Source: Comamonas sp. (GTDB lineage: Bacteria > Pseudomonadota > Gammaproteobacteria > Burkholderiales > Burkholderiaceae_C). From it: DNA of 64,000 bases. How positions within the stretch are numbered: position 1 is the stretch's first letter; every line of letters starts with the position of its first letter. The DNA lies in the NCBI GenBank assembly GCA_031277805.1, contig JAITLR010000007.1, forward strand, positions 248,001 to 312,000. Reading direction: 5' to 3'. Positions 17,604 to 25,960 of this stretch are shown here, piece after piece. Below the pieces are notes generated by a model. It saw only the letters and a list, made by a program, of their open reading frames with translations, did no database searches and was not told the origin of the DNA. The position numbers and the translations under genes were made by a program.

Positions 17604-17978
17604 ATGCCAGCATTGCAAGGCATAACGTGGCTTTTGTTGCTGCAGCTAGCCGGTGAAGCGCTGGCCCATCTGTTCAATCTACCCTTTCCAGGCCCGGTCG
17701 TGGGTATGCTGCTGCTCGTAATATCGCTGAAGCTTCATAGGGTGCGCGAGCCGGTGCATGCGGCGGCCAGCTATCTGCTGTCGCATCTGTCACTGTTGTT
17801 CGTACCTGTGGGTGTGGGTGTGATCACTCATTTGGATTTGCTGCGCGACTACGGGTTCAAGCTGATGCTGGTCATCGCGCTGTCCACTTGGGCAGGCATG
17901 GCCGTCACGGTGTTATTGGTACGTACCTTGATGCGCGACCAGCTTGAAGCCGGGAAGGAGGGCTCCGGCGATGCCTGA
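17604..17978 (+). CDS. cidA: CidA/LrgA-family holin-like membrane protein
   Basis: 124 residues, the normal size. Four hydrophobic helices are visible, with the family motif FPGPVVGMLLLVISL near residues 28-42 and LLFVPVGVGVITH near 64-76. CidA/LrgA proteins are holin-like inner-membrane proteins tied to murein hydrolase control, or, with their LrgB partner, to export of small organic acids. It overlaps the next gene by 8 bp, so the two are expressed together. Confidence 0.9.
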   Translation: MPALQGITWLLLLQLAGEALAHLFNLPFPGPVVGMLLLVISLKLHRVREPVHAAASYLLSHLSLLFVPVGVGVITHLDLLRDYGFKLMLVIALSTWAGMAVTVLLVRTLMRDQLEAGKEGSGDA

Positions 17979-18696
17979 TTTTGTCCAGCTCTGGGTCTAT
18001 CTTTCGTCTGCGCCGTTGTTCGGACTCACGGCTACCTTGGCTGTCTATGTGGTTGCCCATGCGCTGTATGTACGCTCTGGTCAGGCGCCCTGGGCCAACC
18101 CGGTACTGTGGTCCGTGGTGGTGCTGGGCACGGCGTTGCTGGTTACGCAGGTGCCATATCCCACATATTTTGCAGGTGCGCAATTTATCCACTTTCTGTT
18201 GGGGCCAGCCGTCGTCGCACTGGGTTTCCCGTTGTGGGAAAGACGTGTGGAACTGCAACGCAACTGGGGGCGGTTTCTGGCGGCTGCACTGGCTGGTGGC
18301 GCCACGGCCGCCATTGTCGCTGTGAGCCTGGGCTGGGCTGTGGGCCTGCCGCAGGAGGTTCTGCGCTCGCTGGCACCAAAGTCCGTCACGGCGCCCGTGG
18401 CTATGGGGGTGGCGGAAAAAATCGGTGGCGTTCCGGCGCTAGCCGCTGTGTTCGCGGTGTTGACGGGCCTGATCGGTGCGCTATCCGCGCGCGGGCTGTT
18501 CCGGATTCTGCGTATCGGTACCAGCGATGTGGAATGGGTGGCGCGCGGCTTTGGCCTGGGAACGGTGTCGCATGGCATTGGTGCCGCGCGGGCGTTGCAG
18601 GTGAATGCAGATGCCGGTGCTTATGCGGGCTTGGCGCTGAGCTTGCAAGTCTTGCTGGCCGCTCTGCTGATGCCGCTGGTTGCGCGCTGGTTCTAA
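17971..18696 (+). CDS. cidB: CidB/LrgB-family membrane protein
   Basis: 241 residues from ATG 17971; the frame extends upstream only inside cidA. It is multi-pass, with family signatures FLLGPAVVALGFPLW and SVTAPVAMGVAEKIGG, LTGLIGA, and GFGLGTVSHGIGAARALQ near the C-terminus. It is the partner of the upstream CidA-like protein; the pair is thought to form a membrane complex affecting autolysis or glycolate/pyruvate movement. Which of the LrgAB or CidAB roles applies cannot be told from sequence. Confidence 0.9.
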   Translation: MPDFVQLWVYLSSAPLFGLTATLAVYVVAHALYVRSGQAPWANPVLWSVVVLGTALLVTQVPYPTYFAGAQFIHFLLGPAVVALGFPLWERRVELQRNWGRFLAAALAGGATAAIVAVSLGWAVGLPQEVLRSLAPKSVTAPVAMGVAEKIGGVPALAAVFAVLTGLIGALSARGLFRILRIGTSDVEWVARGFGLGTVSHGIGAARALQVNADAGAYAGLALSLQVLLAALLMPLVARWF

Positions 18697-18947
18697 CGCC
18701 ATGCAACGTAGGAAGCCTTTCTGCCATCGGCCAATCCGACGTGCCTTATTGTCCAGACATGCCGTTGTCGTCGACTGGCGGCTTGTCTTCCCTGGAAGTG
18801 ACTCGTTGAAATGGCGAGTCCATGGGGAAGCCAATTCCACAGGCGGAATCCTGTGCTTTTCTTTGCCTGGCTATGGTGAACTAGCAGCTAGGCTCAAATA
18901 CTCAGCCGAAGGCGTTTCTGCATCAACCCAATCAAACTCGAATCACC

Positions 18948-19781
18948 ATGTCCGATAACTTCTTTCGCTTTCATGATCTGTTCGCTCAGTTGGGGCTTCC
19001 CAATTCAGACGAAGCCATTGCTGCCTTCATCGGCCGGCACAGGCCGTTGTCTAACGACATGCTTTTGGCCGATGCTCCTTTTTGGGATGAGTCACAGGCA
19101 CAATTTATTCGTGAGAAAAAACTGGATGACTCACCAGAGTGGACTCAACTGATCGACCAGCTCAGTGAAGCGCTTCGCGAAACTTCGGATGCCCGGAACT
19201 CACTTGGCTTCTGCCGCGTGCTAGCTCTTTCGGGAAGTTTGCGTCATTCCTCATTCAACACAGCACTGGCTCATGCAGCGCAGGTCATGGCACCGCATGG
19301 CATGGTCATTGAGGTTGCGACTTTGCACGGGGTTCCGCTCTATGACGCGGACCTGGAAACCAGCGAAGGTATTCCTGCCGCGGTGCTCAAATTGAAAGCA
19401 CAGATTCTGGAGGCAGACGCTTTGCTGATGGTCACCCCGGAGTACAACAACGGAGTACCTGGTGTGTTCAAGAATGGCATTGACTGGCTTTCCCGGGCAG
19501 ACATGAAAGCCATTTTCGCCAAGCGCCCAACAGGCATGATCGGTGCATCCATGGGGGGCTTTGGTACTTTGTCGTCCCAGGCCGCCTGGTTGCCCACTCT
19601 CAAGATGTTGGGCGTTACGCTGTACAGCGGCAACTCCGTGCTGGTGTCTCGCGCACAGAATGCATTCGACGCTCAGGGCGAGTTGACGGATGAGTCGAGC
19701 CGGAAAAATCTGAACGCCTACCTCGCTGGGTTCAATGAATTTGTGCAGCTCATCAAGATTGCAAAATTGAAATCCCGGTAA
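18948..19781 (+). CDS. DUF2789-NADPH-dependent FMN reductase fusion
   Basis: 277 residues. Residues 1-75 (FHDLFAQLGLPNSDEAIAAF, RHRPL, LADAPFW, AQFIREK) look like the small DUF2789 domain, usually a stand-alone protein. Residues 88-277 form a flavodoxin-like NADPH:FMN reductase: VLALSGSLRHSSFNTALAHA phosphate loop, MVTPEYNNGVPGVFKNGIDW and GASMGGFGTLSSQAAW. The product is likely cytosolic, reducing flavin or quinone-like substrates. The ATG at 18948 lacks a strong ribosome site, but the DUF2789 homology starts with it. It stands alone, 250 bp after cidB. Confidence 0.85.
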   Translation: MSDNFFRFHDLFAQLGLPNSDEAIAAFIGRHRPLSNDMLLADAPFWDESQAQFIREKKLDDSPEWTQLIDQLSEALRETSDARNSLGFCRVLALSGSLRHSSFNTALAHAAQVMAPHGMVIEVATLHGVPLYDADLETSEGIPAAVLKLKAQILEADALLMVTPEYNNGVPGVFKNGIDWLSRADMKAIFAKRPTGMIGASMGGFGTLSSQAAWLPTLKMLGVTLYSGNSVLVSRAQNAFDAQGELTDESSRKNLNAYLAGFNEFVQLIKIAKLKSR

Positions 19782-20057
19782 AGAGCGCATCGGATGGCGG
19801 CGGGTTCGTTTTCTGAGGTGTTAGAAATGGAAAGTATGCAATTCCATTTCTTCTCTTCTCATCGGGATCACCTGTTTCTAGACTATTCAGGTTGTGATTC
19901 GCAGATCATGAGGAAAGAACACGGTTAGGGGGCGGTGAAGGCAATTGCAGTTGCTTGATTTCACAGGTGAAAGCTGCGTTCAGCGTCCTAAAGTAGGCGC
20001 ACTTTTCAGCGCATAACCCCTCCGGCTGTGCCGGGGTCAATAACCAGGAGTCCTGTA

Positions 20058-20657
20058 ATGTCCAAAGTGCTGGTGCTGTATTACTCTTCCTATGGTCATA
20101 TAGAAACGCTTGCCCAAGCCATAGCGGAGGGTGCTCGCTCCACAGGAGCCGCAGTTGATGTCAAACGAGTGCCAGAGACTGTGCCTGAGGAGGTGGCTAA
20201 GGCAGCACATTTCAAGCTGGATCAACAAGCACAGGTGGCAACTGTCGGCGAACTGGCAGACTACGACGCTATCATCGTGGGTACGCCAACCCGGTTTGGT
20301 CGCATGTCTTCTCAGATGGCTGCATTTTTGGATCAGGCTGGCGGGCTATGGGCGCGTGGAGCTCTGAATGGAAAGGTTGGCGGAGCTTTCACTTCGACTG
20401 CCACACAGCATGGGGGGCAGGAAACGACACTGTTTTCCGTCATCACCAATCTGCTGCACTTTGGAATGACGATTGTTGGTCTGCCATACAGCCATCAGGG
20501 GCAGATGACGCTGGACGAAATTGTCGGCGGAGCACCTTATGGTGCAACCACGATCGCCGGTGGACAAGGGCAGAGGCAACCTAGTGCGATCGAACTTGAA
20601 GGTGCTCGTCACCAAGGCGCACTTATCGCTAAGACTGCAAACAAGCTGTTCAGCTAA
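20058..20657 (+). CDS. wrbA: NAD(P)H:quinone oxidoreductase WrbA
   Basis: 199 residues from ATG 20058, preceded by a good ribosome site (CCAGGAG). WrbA is a tetrameric flavodoxin-like enzyme doing two-electron reduction of quinones. Motifs: [20 protein letters not shown] (FMN phosphate loop), [45 protein letters not shown] and [20 protein letters not shown], which is the WrbA signature. The two neighbouring flavin enzymes (this and the DUF2789 fusion) may both serve quinone or oxidative stress. Confidence 0.95.
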   Translation: MSKVLVLYYSSYGHIETLAQAIAEGARSTGAAVDVKRVPETVPEEVAKAAHFKLDQQAQVATVGELADYDAIIVGTPTRFGRMSSQMAAFLDQAGGLWARGALNGKVGGAFTSTATQHGGQETTLFSVITNLLHFGMTIVGLPYSHQGQMTLDEIVGGAPYGATTIAGGQGQRQPSAIELEGARHQGALIAKTANKLFS

Positions 20658-21260
20658 GCCTTGGCACATGCGAGAGGGGGAGTACTTTGCTGCTCCTTCT
20701 TTCTTTATTCCACAGCGGGCGAGTTTTCAACCCGGAAAGCGGTCGTGTGAGGCATTGCGCCATCGAGATTCCAATGTCTGGATGGGGTGGCGAACTGCCT
20801 AAAGGAGATTCCGGTGCGACCAATGGTATCCACTGCGCAGCAGACACCTGCTGACGGGCGTGGGCAGCAGCAATGGGTCATTCTGAGAGAGAGCCTACTT
20901 GCCAGCTGCGGTCATTGCTGGCATGTCTCGGGGGCGTCGTAACGACGCGTCACGATGCATCGGCTAGTCCATTGAATTGGCTCGAGGAAAATGGCTCTCA
21001 TGCTACGTTTCCCTTTGGGAGAAGCGTCACCCGCTAGCACGGCTCGCGCTCATGTCTCGCACTGCATCGCGTGACAATCATTGACTTTGAGCGTTAGCGA
21101 TAAACTGAAACACATTGTAATATTCTGCTGTGCGCGCCATGTCACATAGGCCGACGCCGTACTTCAGAAAAAACGGCTCATCGGCCTGTGCATGCGTCTT
21201 TGAATCGGCAAATAGTTTCTGCGCCACCGCTGCCGTCCGCTTCCATGTACTTGCCCGTTT
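20658..21260. other. 603-bp gap, no gene seen
   Basis: I find no convincing coding frame. The longest, 21130-21636, runs into the diguanylate cyclase gene in another frame and shows no family features. The last 150 bp turn AT-rich and should hold the promoter of the GGDEF gene. Confidence 0.4.
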
Positions 21261-22451
21261 ATGCCTGCAACCCCGCTTGAATGGTCTGTGCCTGCGGCGA
21301 TCCTTTTGTGCGCCATCGGACTCTGCGCCTTACGCTTCGTTGGTCTCCGTACGCTTCAGTGGGGCAGCGCTCTTGGCTGCCTGGGCATTGGCTATGCAAT
21401 CATGCTCGTGCAGGCCAGCGAATTTTCCCCTTACAAACAAGCCGTCGAGGATGCTTTCATTCTGTGCGGCGTTATTTTGGCATGTCGCGCACTACAGAGC
21501 CGTCGCTGTAGGCAGACGTCCTCCTACATTGATATTGCGGTTCTGCTTGCTTCAACAGCAATGGTCATCGTATCGGTCGTGCTGTTTGCCAGCGCAAAAT
21601 TGGAGACGTTCTTTGTTCAGGCTTCTTGCGCACTAGTGATCTGGCGGGCCACGATCTCCTTTGCAAGGCAGGTCGCAACTACGTCGGACAAGGTGCTTAC
21701 CGCCGCGTTCCTTTTCATTGCGTTGGTGTTGACAGGTCAATGTGTTTTATATGTTGCCGTCCCGACGCCACCGTTCGCATTGGGAGAGTGGAGAGTCTCC
21801 ATCTGGGGGACTTTGGTCCAATATACCGGGCTACTCGGGAGTATTGTTCTGACCTTCGCGGTCTTGATCGCGACAAACTACGATGCCATAGAGAAATACC
21901 GCCACCAAGCCCATACCGACGCATTGACGGGCCTGCTGAATCGACAGGGTCTTGATAGTCGTCTCGCTTCCGTCTCCTGGCACTCCTTTCCGGATGCGGT
22001 GACGCCGATCGGCGTGATCATGGCCGATATCGACAATTTCAAACGCATCAACGATATCTTCGGCCACGCTTTTGGCGACATGGTGCTGGCTCGATTTGGT
22101 GCCCTTTTTCGGCCAGAATCAGACGCGCAAATTTGCGCCGCTCGGATGGGAGGAGAAGAATTCCTGCTGCTGCTGCCAGGAGCAAATCTGGAGAGTGCAG
22201 CCGCAATTGCCGATGAAATTCGTGAGAGTTTCGTAGCACAGCGCTGGGCCCCGCACGCTCCAAACTCGTGTTTCACGGCCAGCATGGGGGTGACTGTTGT
22301 TCAAGCGGGCGAACCCTTCGCCAGTGCGATCAAGCGCGCAGACGACTTTCTCTACGAAGCGAAGCGACGCGGGCGGAATTGCACGGTTTCGGGCGACGCG
22401 CCAAGAAACACTGCACATCGACTCTCCAAGAGTAGCAGCAAAGTGGGCTGA
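21261..22451 (+). CDS. Membrane-bound diguanylate cyclase (GGDEF)
   Basis: 396 residues. About six N-terminal transmembrane helices (residues 8-215, MASE-like but not assigned) precede a GGDEF domain (about 222-380). The domain has HTDALTGLLNRQGLDSRL, GVIMADIDNFKRINDIFGH, ARMGGEEFLLLLPG (GGEEF catalytic motif intact) and a C-terminal KRADDFLYEAKRRGRN. It should make cyclic di-GMP from GTP in response to a membrane signal. No EAL domain. The I-site RxxD is not obvious at the usual position. Isolated gene. Confidence 0.92.
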   Translation: MPATPLEWSVPAAILLCAIGLCALRFVGLRTLQWGSALGCLGIGYAIMLVQASEFSPYKQAVEDAFILCGVILACRALQSRRCRQTSSYIDIAVLLASTAMVIVSVVLFASAKLETFFVQASCALVIWRATISFARQVATTSDKVLTAAFLFIALVLTGQCVLYVAVPTPPFALGEWRVSIWGTLVQYTGLLGSIVLTFAVLIATNYDAIEKYRHQAHTDALTGLLNRQGLDSRLASVSWHSFPDAVTPIGVIMADIDNFKRINDIFGHAFGDMVLARFGALFRPESDAQICAARMGGEEFLLLLPGANLESAAAIADEIRESFVAQRWAPHAPNSCFTASMGVTVVQAGEPFASAIKRADDFLYEAKRRGRNCTVSGDAPRNTAHRLSKSSSKVG

Positions 22452-22908
22452 GAAACAGATTTCAACTTGAAGGTCCACCGTACTACAGTTCGCAGTCGAC
22501 TGATCCACGCGAGCCCTCTGCCCAAGCCCACCAAGATCGGAAAATCGATGCGCGTTGGAAAGCGTCGGTGATCGCCGGTATGGTCAATAAGCGCGGCGTG
22601 CAGCCAAAGGCATTCCACCAGACTCAAATCGAGGTGCAGAGTTCAGGGATTTCAGCCTTTGGGCAATGCGGCCCGCGCTGATCAATGTCGCCATGCATAA
22701 GCTACGCAATCAATTCAGTACGCCCAACTCACGGCAACTGGCCAATGCAAGTTGCCGTCTACCAATTTCGGGTGCACGCTTGCCATTTTTTCGGAATGTC
22801 GAGACGTTCATTGACATAGTCAGCGTTGATGCACGGCTTTCTAGGCTTTCCCTCTGACTCCATTGCTCTGCCTGTGCGGGCAGCTATATTTTTATAAGCT
22901 CTCGTTTG
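22452..22908. other. 457-bp gap, no gene seen
   Basis: No supported coding frame or recognisable RNA. The region separates the GGDEF gene from the convergent YeeE/YedE genes. Confidence 0.4.
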
Positions 22909-23343
22909 TTATCTGGGACTGCAAACCACTGTTTGTGCGGACCAGATGTGTTGGGCCAGCATGCCAACCAGCATGGCTGCGACAAACAGCCAGACTTCGG
23001 GTTGCAAGGTCGCAAGGTTCATCAATGCAGGACCTGGACAGAAGCCAGCCAGTCCCCAGCCCACACCAAACATGGCTGACCCTGTGATCAACCTTCTATC
23101 AACCGACTGGCTGGTGGGCAGTTGCATGGCATTGCCCAGCAGTGCGTTGCTGCGGGTTTTGGCCCAGGTAAAGGCGATCAGGCCGACGGCGATGGCGCCA
23201 CCCATGACCAGAGCCAGGGATGGGTCCCATAGCCCGGAAAAATCCAGAAAACTCTGTACCTTGGCGGGGTTGCCCATTCCGGAGAGGAGCAGGCCCAGAC
23301 CGAAGATCAGGCCGGAAATCAGGGCCGTGATGGATGCAAGCAT
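22909..23343 (-). CDS. YeeE/YedE half-transporter (DUF6691 type), PmpB-like
   Basis: 144 residues from ATG 23343, chosen because ACAGGAG lies 8 bases upstream; the frame stays open to 23373 inside the preceding gene. Four hydrophobic helices with GLLLSGMGNPAKVQSFLDF near the start and GVGWGLAGFCPGPAL near residue 105, the Cys motif of this sulfur-transport family. It is the second half of a split YeeE/YedE transporter; such halves move thiosulfate or related sulfur species. It follows the first half by 16 bp. Confidence 0.88.
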   Translation of the reverse strand: MLASITALISGLIFGLGLLLSGMGNPAKVQSFLDFSGLWDPSLALVMGGAIAVGLIAFTWAKTRSNALLGNAMQLPTSQSVDRRLITGSAMFGVGWGLAGFCPGPALMNLATLQPEVWLFVAAMLVGMLAQHIWSAQTVVCSPR

Positions 23344-23359
23344 GAGTGTGACTCCTGTT

Positions 23360-23803
23360 TTAGCTGATGACATGGCGCATCACAAACACGGTGATTGCGC
23401 CTGTGGCGATGAAGGTCAGCGTTGCAGCTAGTGAACGAAGCGAAAGGCGTGACAGACCGCAGACACCATGCCCGCTGGTACAACCAGAACCCAGACGGGT
23501 GCCGAATCCCACCAGCAGGCCGGCAACGATGATGAGCGCCGAGTTCGACGGCATCTGCATGGCAGGCAAAGGGGCAAAAAGCTGCCAGATCAGCGGGGCT
23601 CCCACCATGCCGATGATGAAGGCTAGGCGCCAGCCCCAGCTGCCGGTGGACTTCCAGTTCGGCAGTTGCAGCAATGCACCCACGATGCCGCTGATGCCTG
23701 CAATGCGGCCCAGCGCTGCAACGAGGATGGCGGCGGATAAGCCAATGAGCAGACCACCTGCCAGCGACGACCAGGGCGTGAATTCGTTCCACAAAATATT
23801 CAT
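23360..23803 (-). CDS. YeeE/YedE half-transporter, PmpA-like
   Basis: 147 residues from ATG 23803, with ribosome site AGGAGAAG upstream. Hydrophobic helices flank the family motif GSGCTSGHGVCGLSRLSLRS near residue 106, with the two Cys thought to pass sulfur species. The start codon overlaps the stop of the ArsR-type repressor gene (ATGA), and the second half-transporter follows. This order matches the BigR operons of Xylella and Agrobacterium. Confidence 0.9.
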   Translation of the reverse strand: MNILWNEFTPWSSLAGGLLIGLSAAILVAALGRIAGISGIVGALLQLPNWKSTGSWGWRLAFIIGMVGAPLIWQLFAPLPAMQMPSNSALIIVAGLLVGFGTRLGSGCTSGHGVCGLSRLSLRSLAATLTFIATGAITVFVMRHVIS

Positions 23804-24141
23804 GCTTCTTCTCCTGGTTGGCAAAACAGCAGGTGCACGGTTTGCATCAGTTGCAGAGCACGCTGATCTGCCAGCTGATACCAGATGAACTTGCCTTCGC
23901 GGCGGGTGACTACCAGACCTTCGCGGCGAAGGACTCCGAGTTGCTGCGACAACGTGGGCTGGGTGATACCGGTCAGCTGTTCCAGTTCTCCGACGGTGCG
24001 CTCTTGCATGGACAGCTGGCACAGCAGCAGCAGCCGGTCTTCATTGCCCAGCAACTTGAGCATGGCGACGGCTTTTCCTGCATGGGTTCGCATGGCATGA
24101 AGGTCAAGCGGGGGCTGGATCTCTTCGGTGTTGGAGGGCAT
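23800..24141 (-). CDS. bigR: ArsR-family reactive-sulfur repressor (BigR/SqrR type)
   Basis: 113 residues with a winged-helix ArsR fold: ERTVGELEQLTGITQPTLSQ is the recognition helix region and REGLVVTRREGKFIWYQLAD the wing. There is no metal-binding CVC motif. Instead Cys41 (LLLLCQLS) and Cys107 (LLFCQPG) sit exactly where SqrR and BigR have their persulfide-sensing pair, which forms a tetrasulfide or disulfide link with sulfide and releases DNA. The gene leads the operon with the two transporter halves and is divergent from the persulfide-dioxygenase-like gene. Its likely operator is in the gap. Confidence 0.9.
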   Translation of the reverse strand: MPSNTEEIQPPLDLHAMRTHAGKAVAMLKLLGNEDRLLLLCQLSMQERTVGELEQLTGITQPTLSQQLGVLRREGLVVTRREGKFIWYQLADQRALQLMQTVHLLFCQPGEEA

Positions 24142-24148
24142 AGCTTGG

Positions 24149-24193
24149 TTTTCAAAATATTTTCATATATTATATAAAAAAGTATATTGAAAA
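24149..24193. promoter_or_regulatory. Candidate BigR operator
   Basis: TTTTCAAAATA (24149-24159) and TATATTGAAAA (24183-24193) form a 10-of-11 inverted repeat around a very AT-rich centre. They lie between the divergent bigR and hydrolase genes. BigR sites in other bacteria are AT-rich dyads of this kind, so one repressor bound here could shut both directions. Confidence 0.6.
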
Positions 24194-24233
24194 GCGCAAG
24201 AAAATTTTTGAAGCCACTTCGTCAGGAGCCTCC

Positions 24234-25163
24234 ATGACAGCCAGCAACATGCATATCAAGGCATTTTTTGACACGGTAACGGGTACCGTCAGCTATGTGC
24301 TGGCGGATATCGCCGGTGGTCAGGCCGCAGTGATCGATCCGGTTCTGGACTTTGAACCGAAGTCCGGCACATTGAGCAGCCGTTCTGCCGACTCCATCAT
24401 TGACTATGTGCGCAGCCAGGGCTGGCAGGTGCAGTGGATTCTTGAAACCCATGCTCATGCGGACCATCTCTCGGCGGCGCAACACATTCGCTACCAACTG
24501 GGTGGCAAAGTCGCGATTGGTGCTCATATCCTTAAGGTCCAGGCAGCATTTCGCAAGATTTACCACTTTGAGCGCAGCTTTCTGCCCGATGGCAGCCAGT
24601 TTGATCATTTGCTGGACGACGGCGAGAGCTTGCCGCTGGGCCAATTGCTGCTGACCGCCATACATGTGCCAGGTCACACTCCCGCAGACATGGCCTACCG
24701 GGTGGCTGATGCCGTATTTGTGGGCGATACCCTGTTCATGCCCGATGTGGGGACGGCGCGCGCGGACTTTCCGGGAGGCGATGCGGCCGCGCTTTATCAG
24801 TCCATTCACCGCATCCTGGATTTGCCACCTCAGACCCGCATTTTTGTCTGTCATGACTATCCACCAGCATCCAGAGCTCCTGCCTGGCAGACTACGGTGA
24901 GGGAGCAGCGCGAACACAATATTCATGTGCGAGACGGGATCAGTCAGTCCGAGTTCGTTCAGATGCGCACGGCCCGCGATGCCACGCTGGAGATGCCGAC
25001 CTTGATCCTGCCGTCGGTGCAGGTCAATGTACGCGCGGGCAAGCTGCCGCCGGCCAATGAGGATGGCCGTACCTATGTGCAGCTGCCCATCAATGCATTC
25101 GCCGGGAACGCGCCCATGCCACAAGGTGTGTGGCAGAAAGCTCCAGCCCATGACCCTGACTAG
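24234..25163 (+). CDS. blh: MBL-fold persulfide dioxygenase-like hydrolase (Blh)
   Basis: 309 residues with ribosome site CAGGAG before ATG 24234. The metallo-beta-lactamase fold shows ETHAHADHLSAA, VPGHTPADM, VGDTLFMPDVGTARADFPGG and FVCHDYPP, the set found in ETHE1/Blh enzymes that oxidise glutathione persulfide to sulfite. There is no fused rhodanese domain. The C-terminal segment (PSVQVNVRAGKLPPANEDG) is typical of bacterial Blh. Divergent transcription from bigR supports a role in sulfide detoxification. Confidence 0.9.
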   Translation: MTASNMHIKAFFDTVTGTVSYVLADIAGGQAAVIDPVLDFEPKSGTLSSRSADSIIDYVRSQGWQVQWILETHAHADHLSAAQHIRYQLGGKVAIGAHILKVQAAFRKIYHFERSFLPDGSQFDHLLDDGESLPLGQLLLTAIHVPGHTPADMAYRVADAVFVGDTLFMPDVGTARADFPGGDAAALYQSIHRILDLPPQTRIFVCHDYPPASRAPAWQTTVREQREHNIHVRDGISQSEFVQMRTARDATLEMPTLILPSVQVNVRAGKLPPANEDGRTYVQLPINAFAGNAPMPQGVWQKAPAHDPD

Positions 25164-25233
25164 AAAGCGACAGACGCTTTCAAACATGAGGGCGTGTAAG
25201 TTGACTGTCTAGGGCAGTGTGCAGAATGCGGCG

Positions 25234-25680
25234 TCAGTGGGCCGGCATGCCAAAGAGATCATGGGCATCGAGCAAGGCCCACGCGATCTCGGGCGTGTTT
25301 TCTAGACCCTTGCGGATGGCTGCGGGAATGCTTTGACGGGTCTTGCGGCACAGGCCGGGCATGTCGTGCATGTCTATCTGTATGCCGCGCATGGTGCGTA
25401 CTTCGTTGTTGCCGGGGGCGATCTGAATGTACATACCCAGTTGCTGCTGCATGCGCTGCAACATGTGCTGAAGGTCATCCAGGCTGGTGATGCGCTCCAG
25501 CCGCAGCAGCAGTTTTTTCTCTTCCTCACGGGTCAGCATCAAAATGCGCAGGTCTGAACCTGGCTGCTGCAGCAGCATTTCGCGCTGGCAGATACAGGCG
25601 CCGGGCGGGCATTCGATACGAACGGGGAAGTTAAGCTCCATGACTGGACGCATACGGCTGGTATGGCTGAGATGCCTCAT
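25234..25680 (-). CDS. Conserved cysteine-rich protein of unknown function
   Basis: 148 residues; the conserved part probably begins at MELNFPVRIE (ATG 25641), and ATGs at 25653 and 25680 are alternatives. Visible features: IECPPGACICQRE, a Cys-x4-Cys-x-Cys cluster, then TREEEKKLLLRLERI helix, LQHMLQRMQQQLG helix, and a fourth Cys in MPGLCRKTRQS. No signal peptide or membrane helix. I have a general impression of similar proteins in Comamonadaceae but no function. Four Cys could bind zinc or an Fe-S cluster; that is conjecture. It is convergent with blh. Confidence 0.75.
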   Translation of the reverse strand: MRHLSHTSRMRPVMELNFPVRIECPPGACICQREMLLQQPGSDLRILMLTREEEKKLLLRLERITSLDDLQHMLQRMQQQLGMYIQIAPGNNEVRTMRGIQIDMHDMPGLCRKTRQSIPAAIRKGLENTPEIAWALLDAHDLFGMPAH

Positions 25681-25960
25681 GCTAAGGCTTGTACATGCTT
25701 TGCGTCATCAGGCTTTGGCGGGTTTGCAGCCTTCGATTGCCTGACTGCTACGTGAATCCACTTGTCCTGATTGGCTTCAAGTTTGCATAGACTCAGGCAT
25801 TATTGAGGGTTACTACTAAAAGTAGGCTGGCCTGATCTGCTGGCTTCTACAAAAACAAGGCTCGTGCTGCCGGTACCCAGCGGTGCTGCGGGCGGGGTGG
25901 GATTAATCACTTTTTTATAGCGTTATCCGTATTGTTGATGCGAGATAGACGATATTTTTC

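Noticed and set aside
21130..21636. 168-codon plus-strand frame overlapping the start of the GGDEF gene
   Set aside because: Overlaps a clear membrane GGDEF protein in another frame and has no signature.
25681..25960. SAM riboswitch or MetJ box upstream of metN
   Set aside because: No recognisable riboswitch fold, no repeated AGACGTCT-type boxes.
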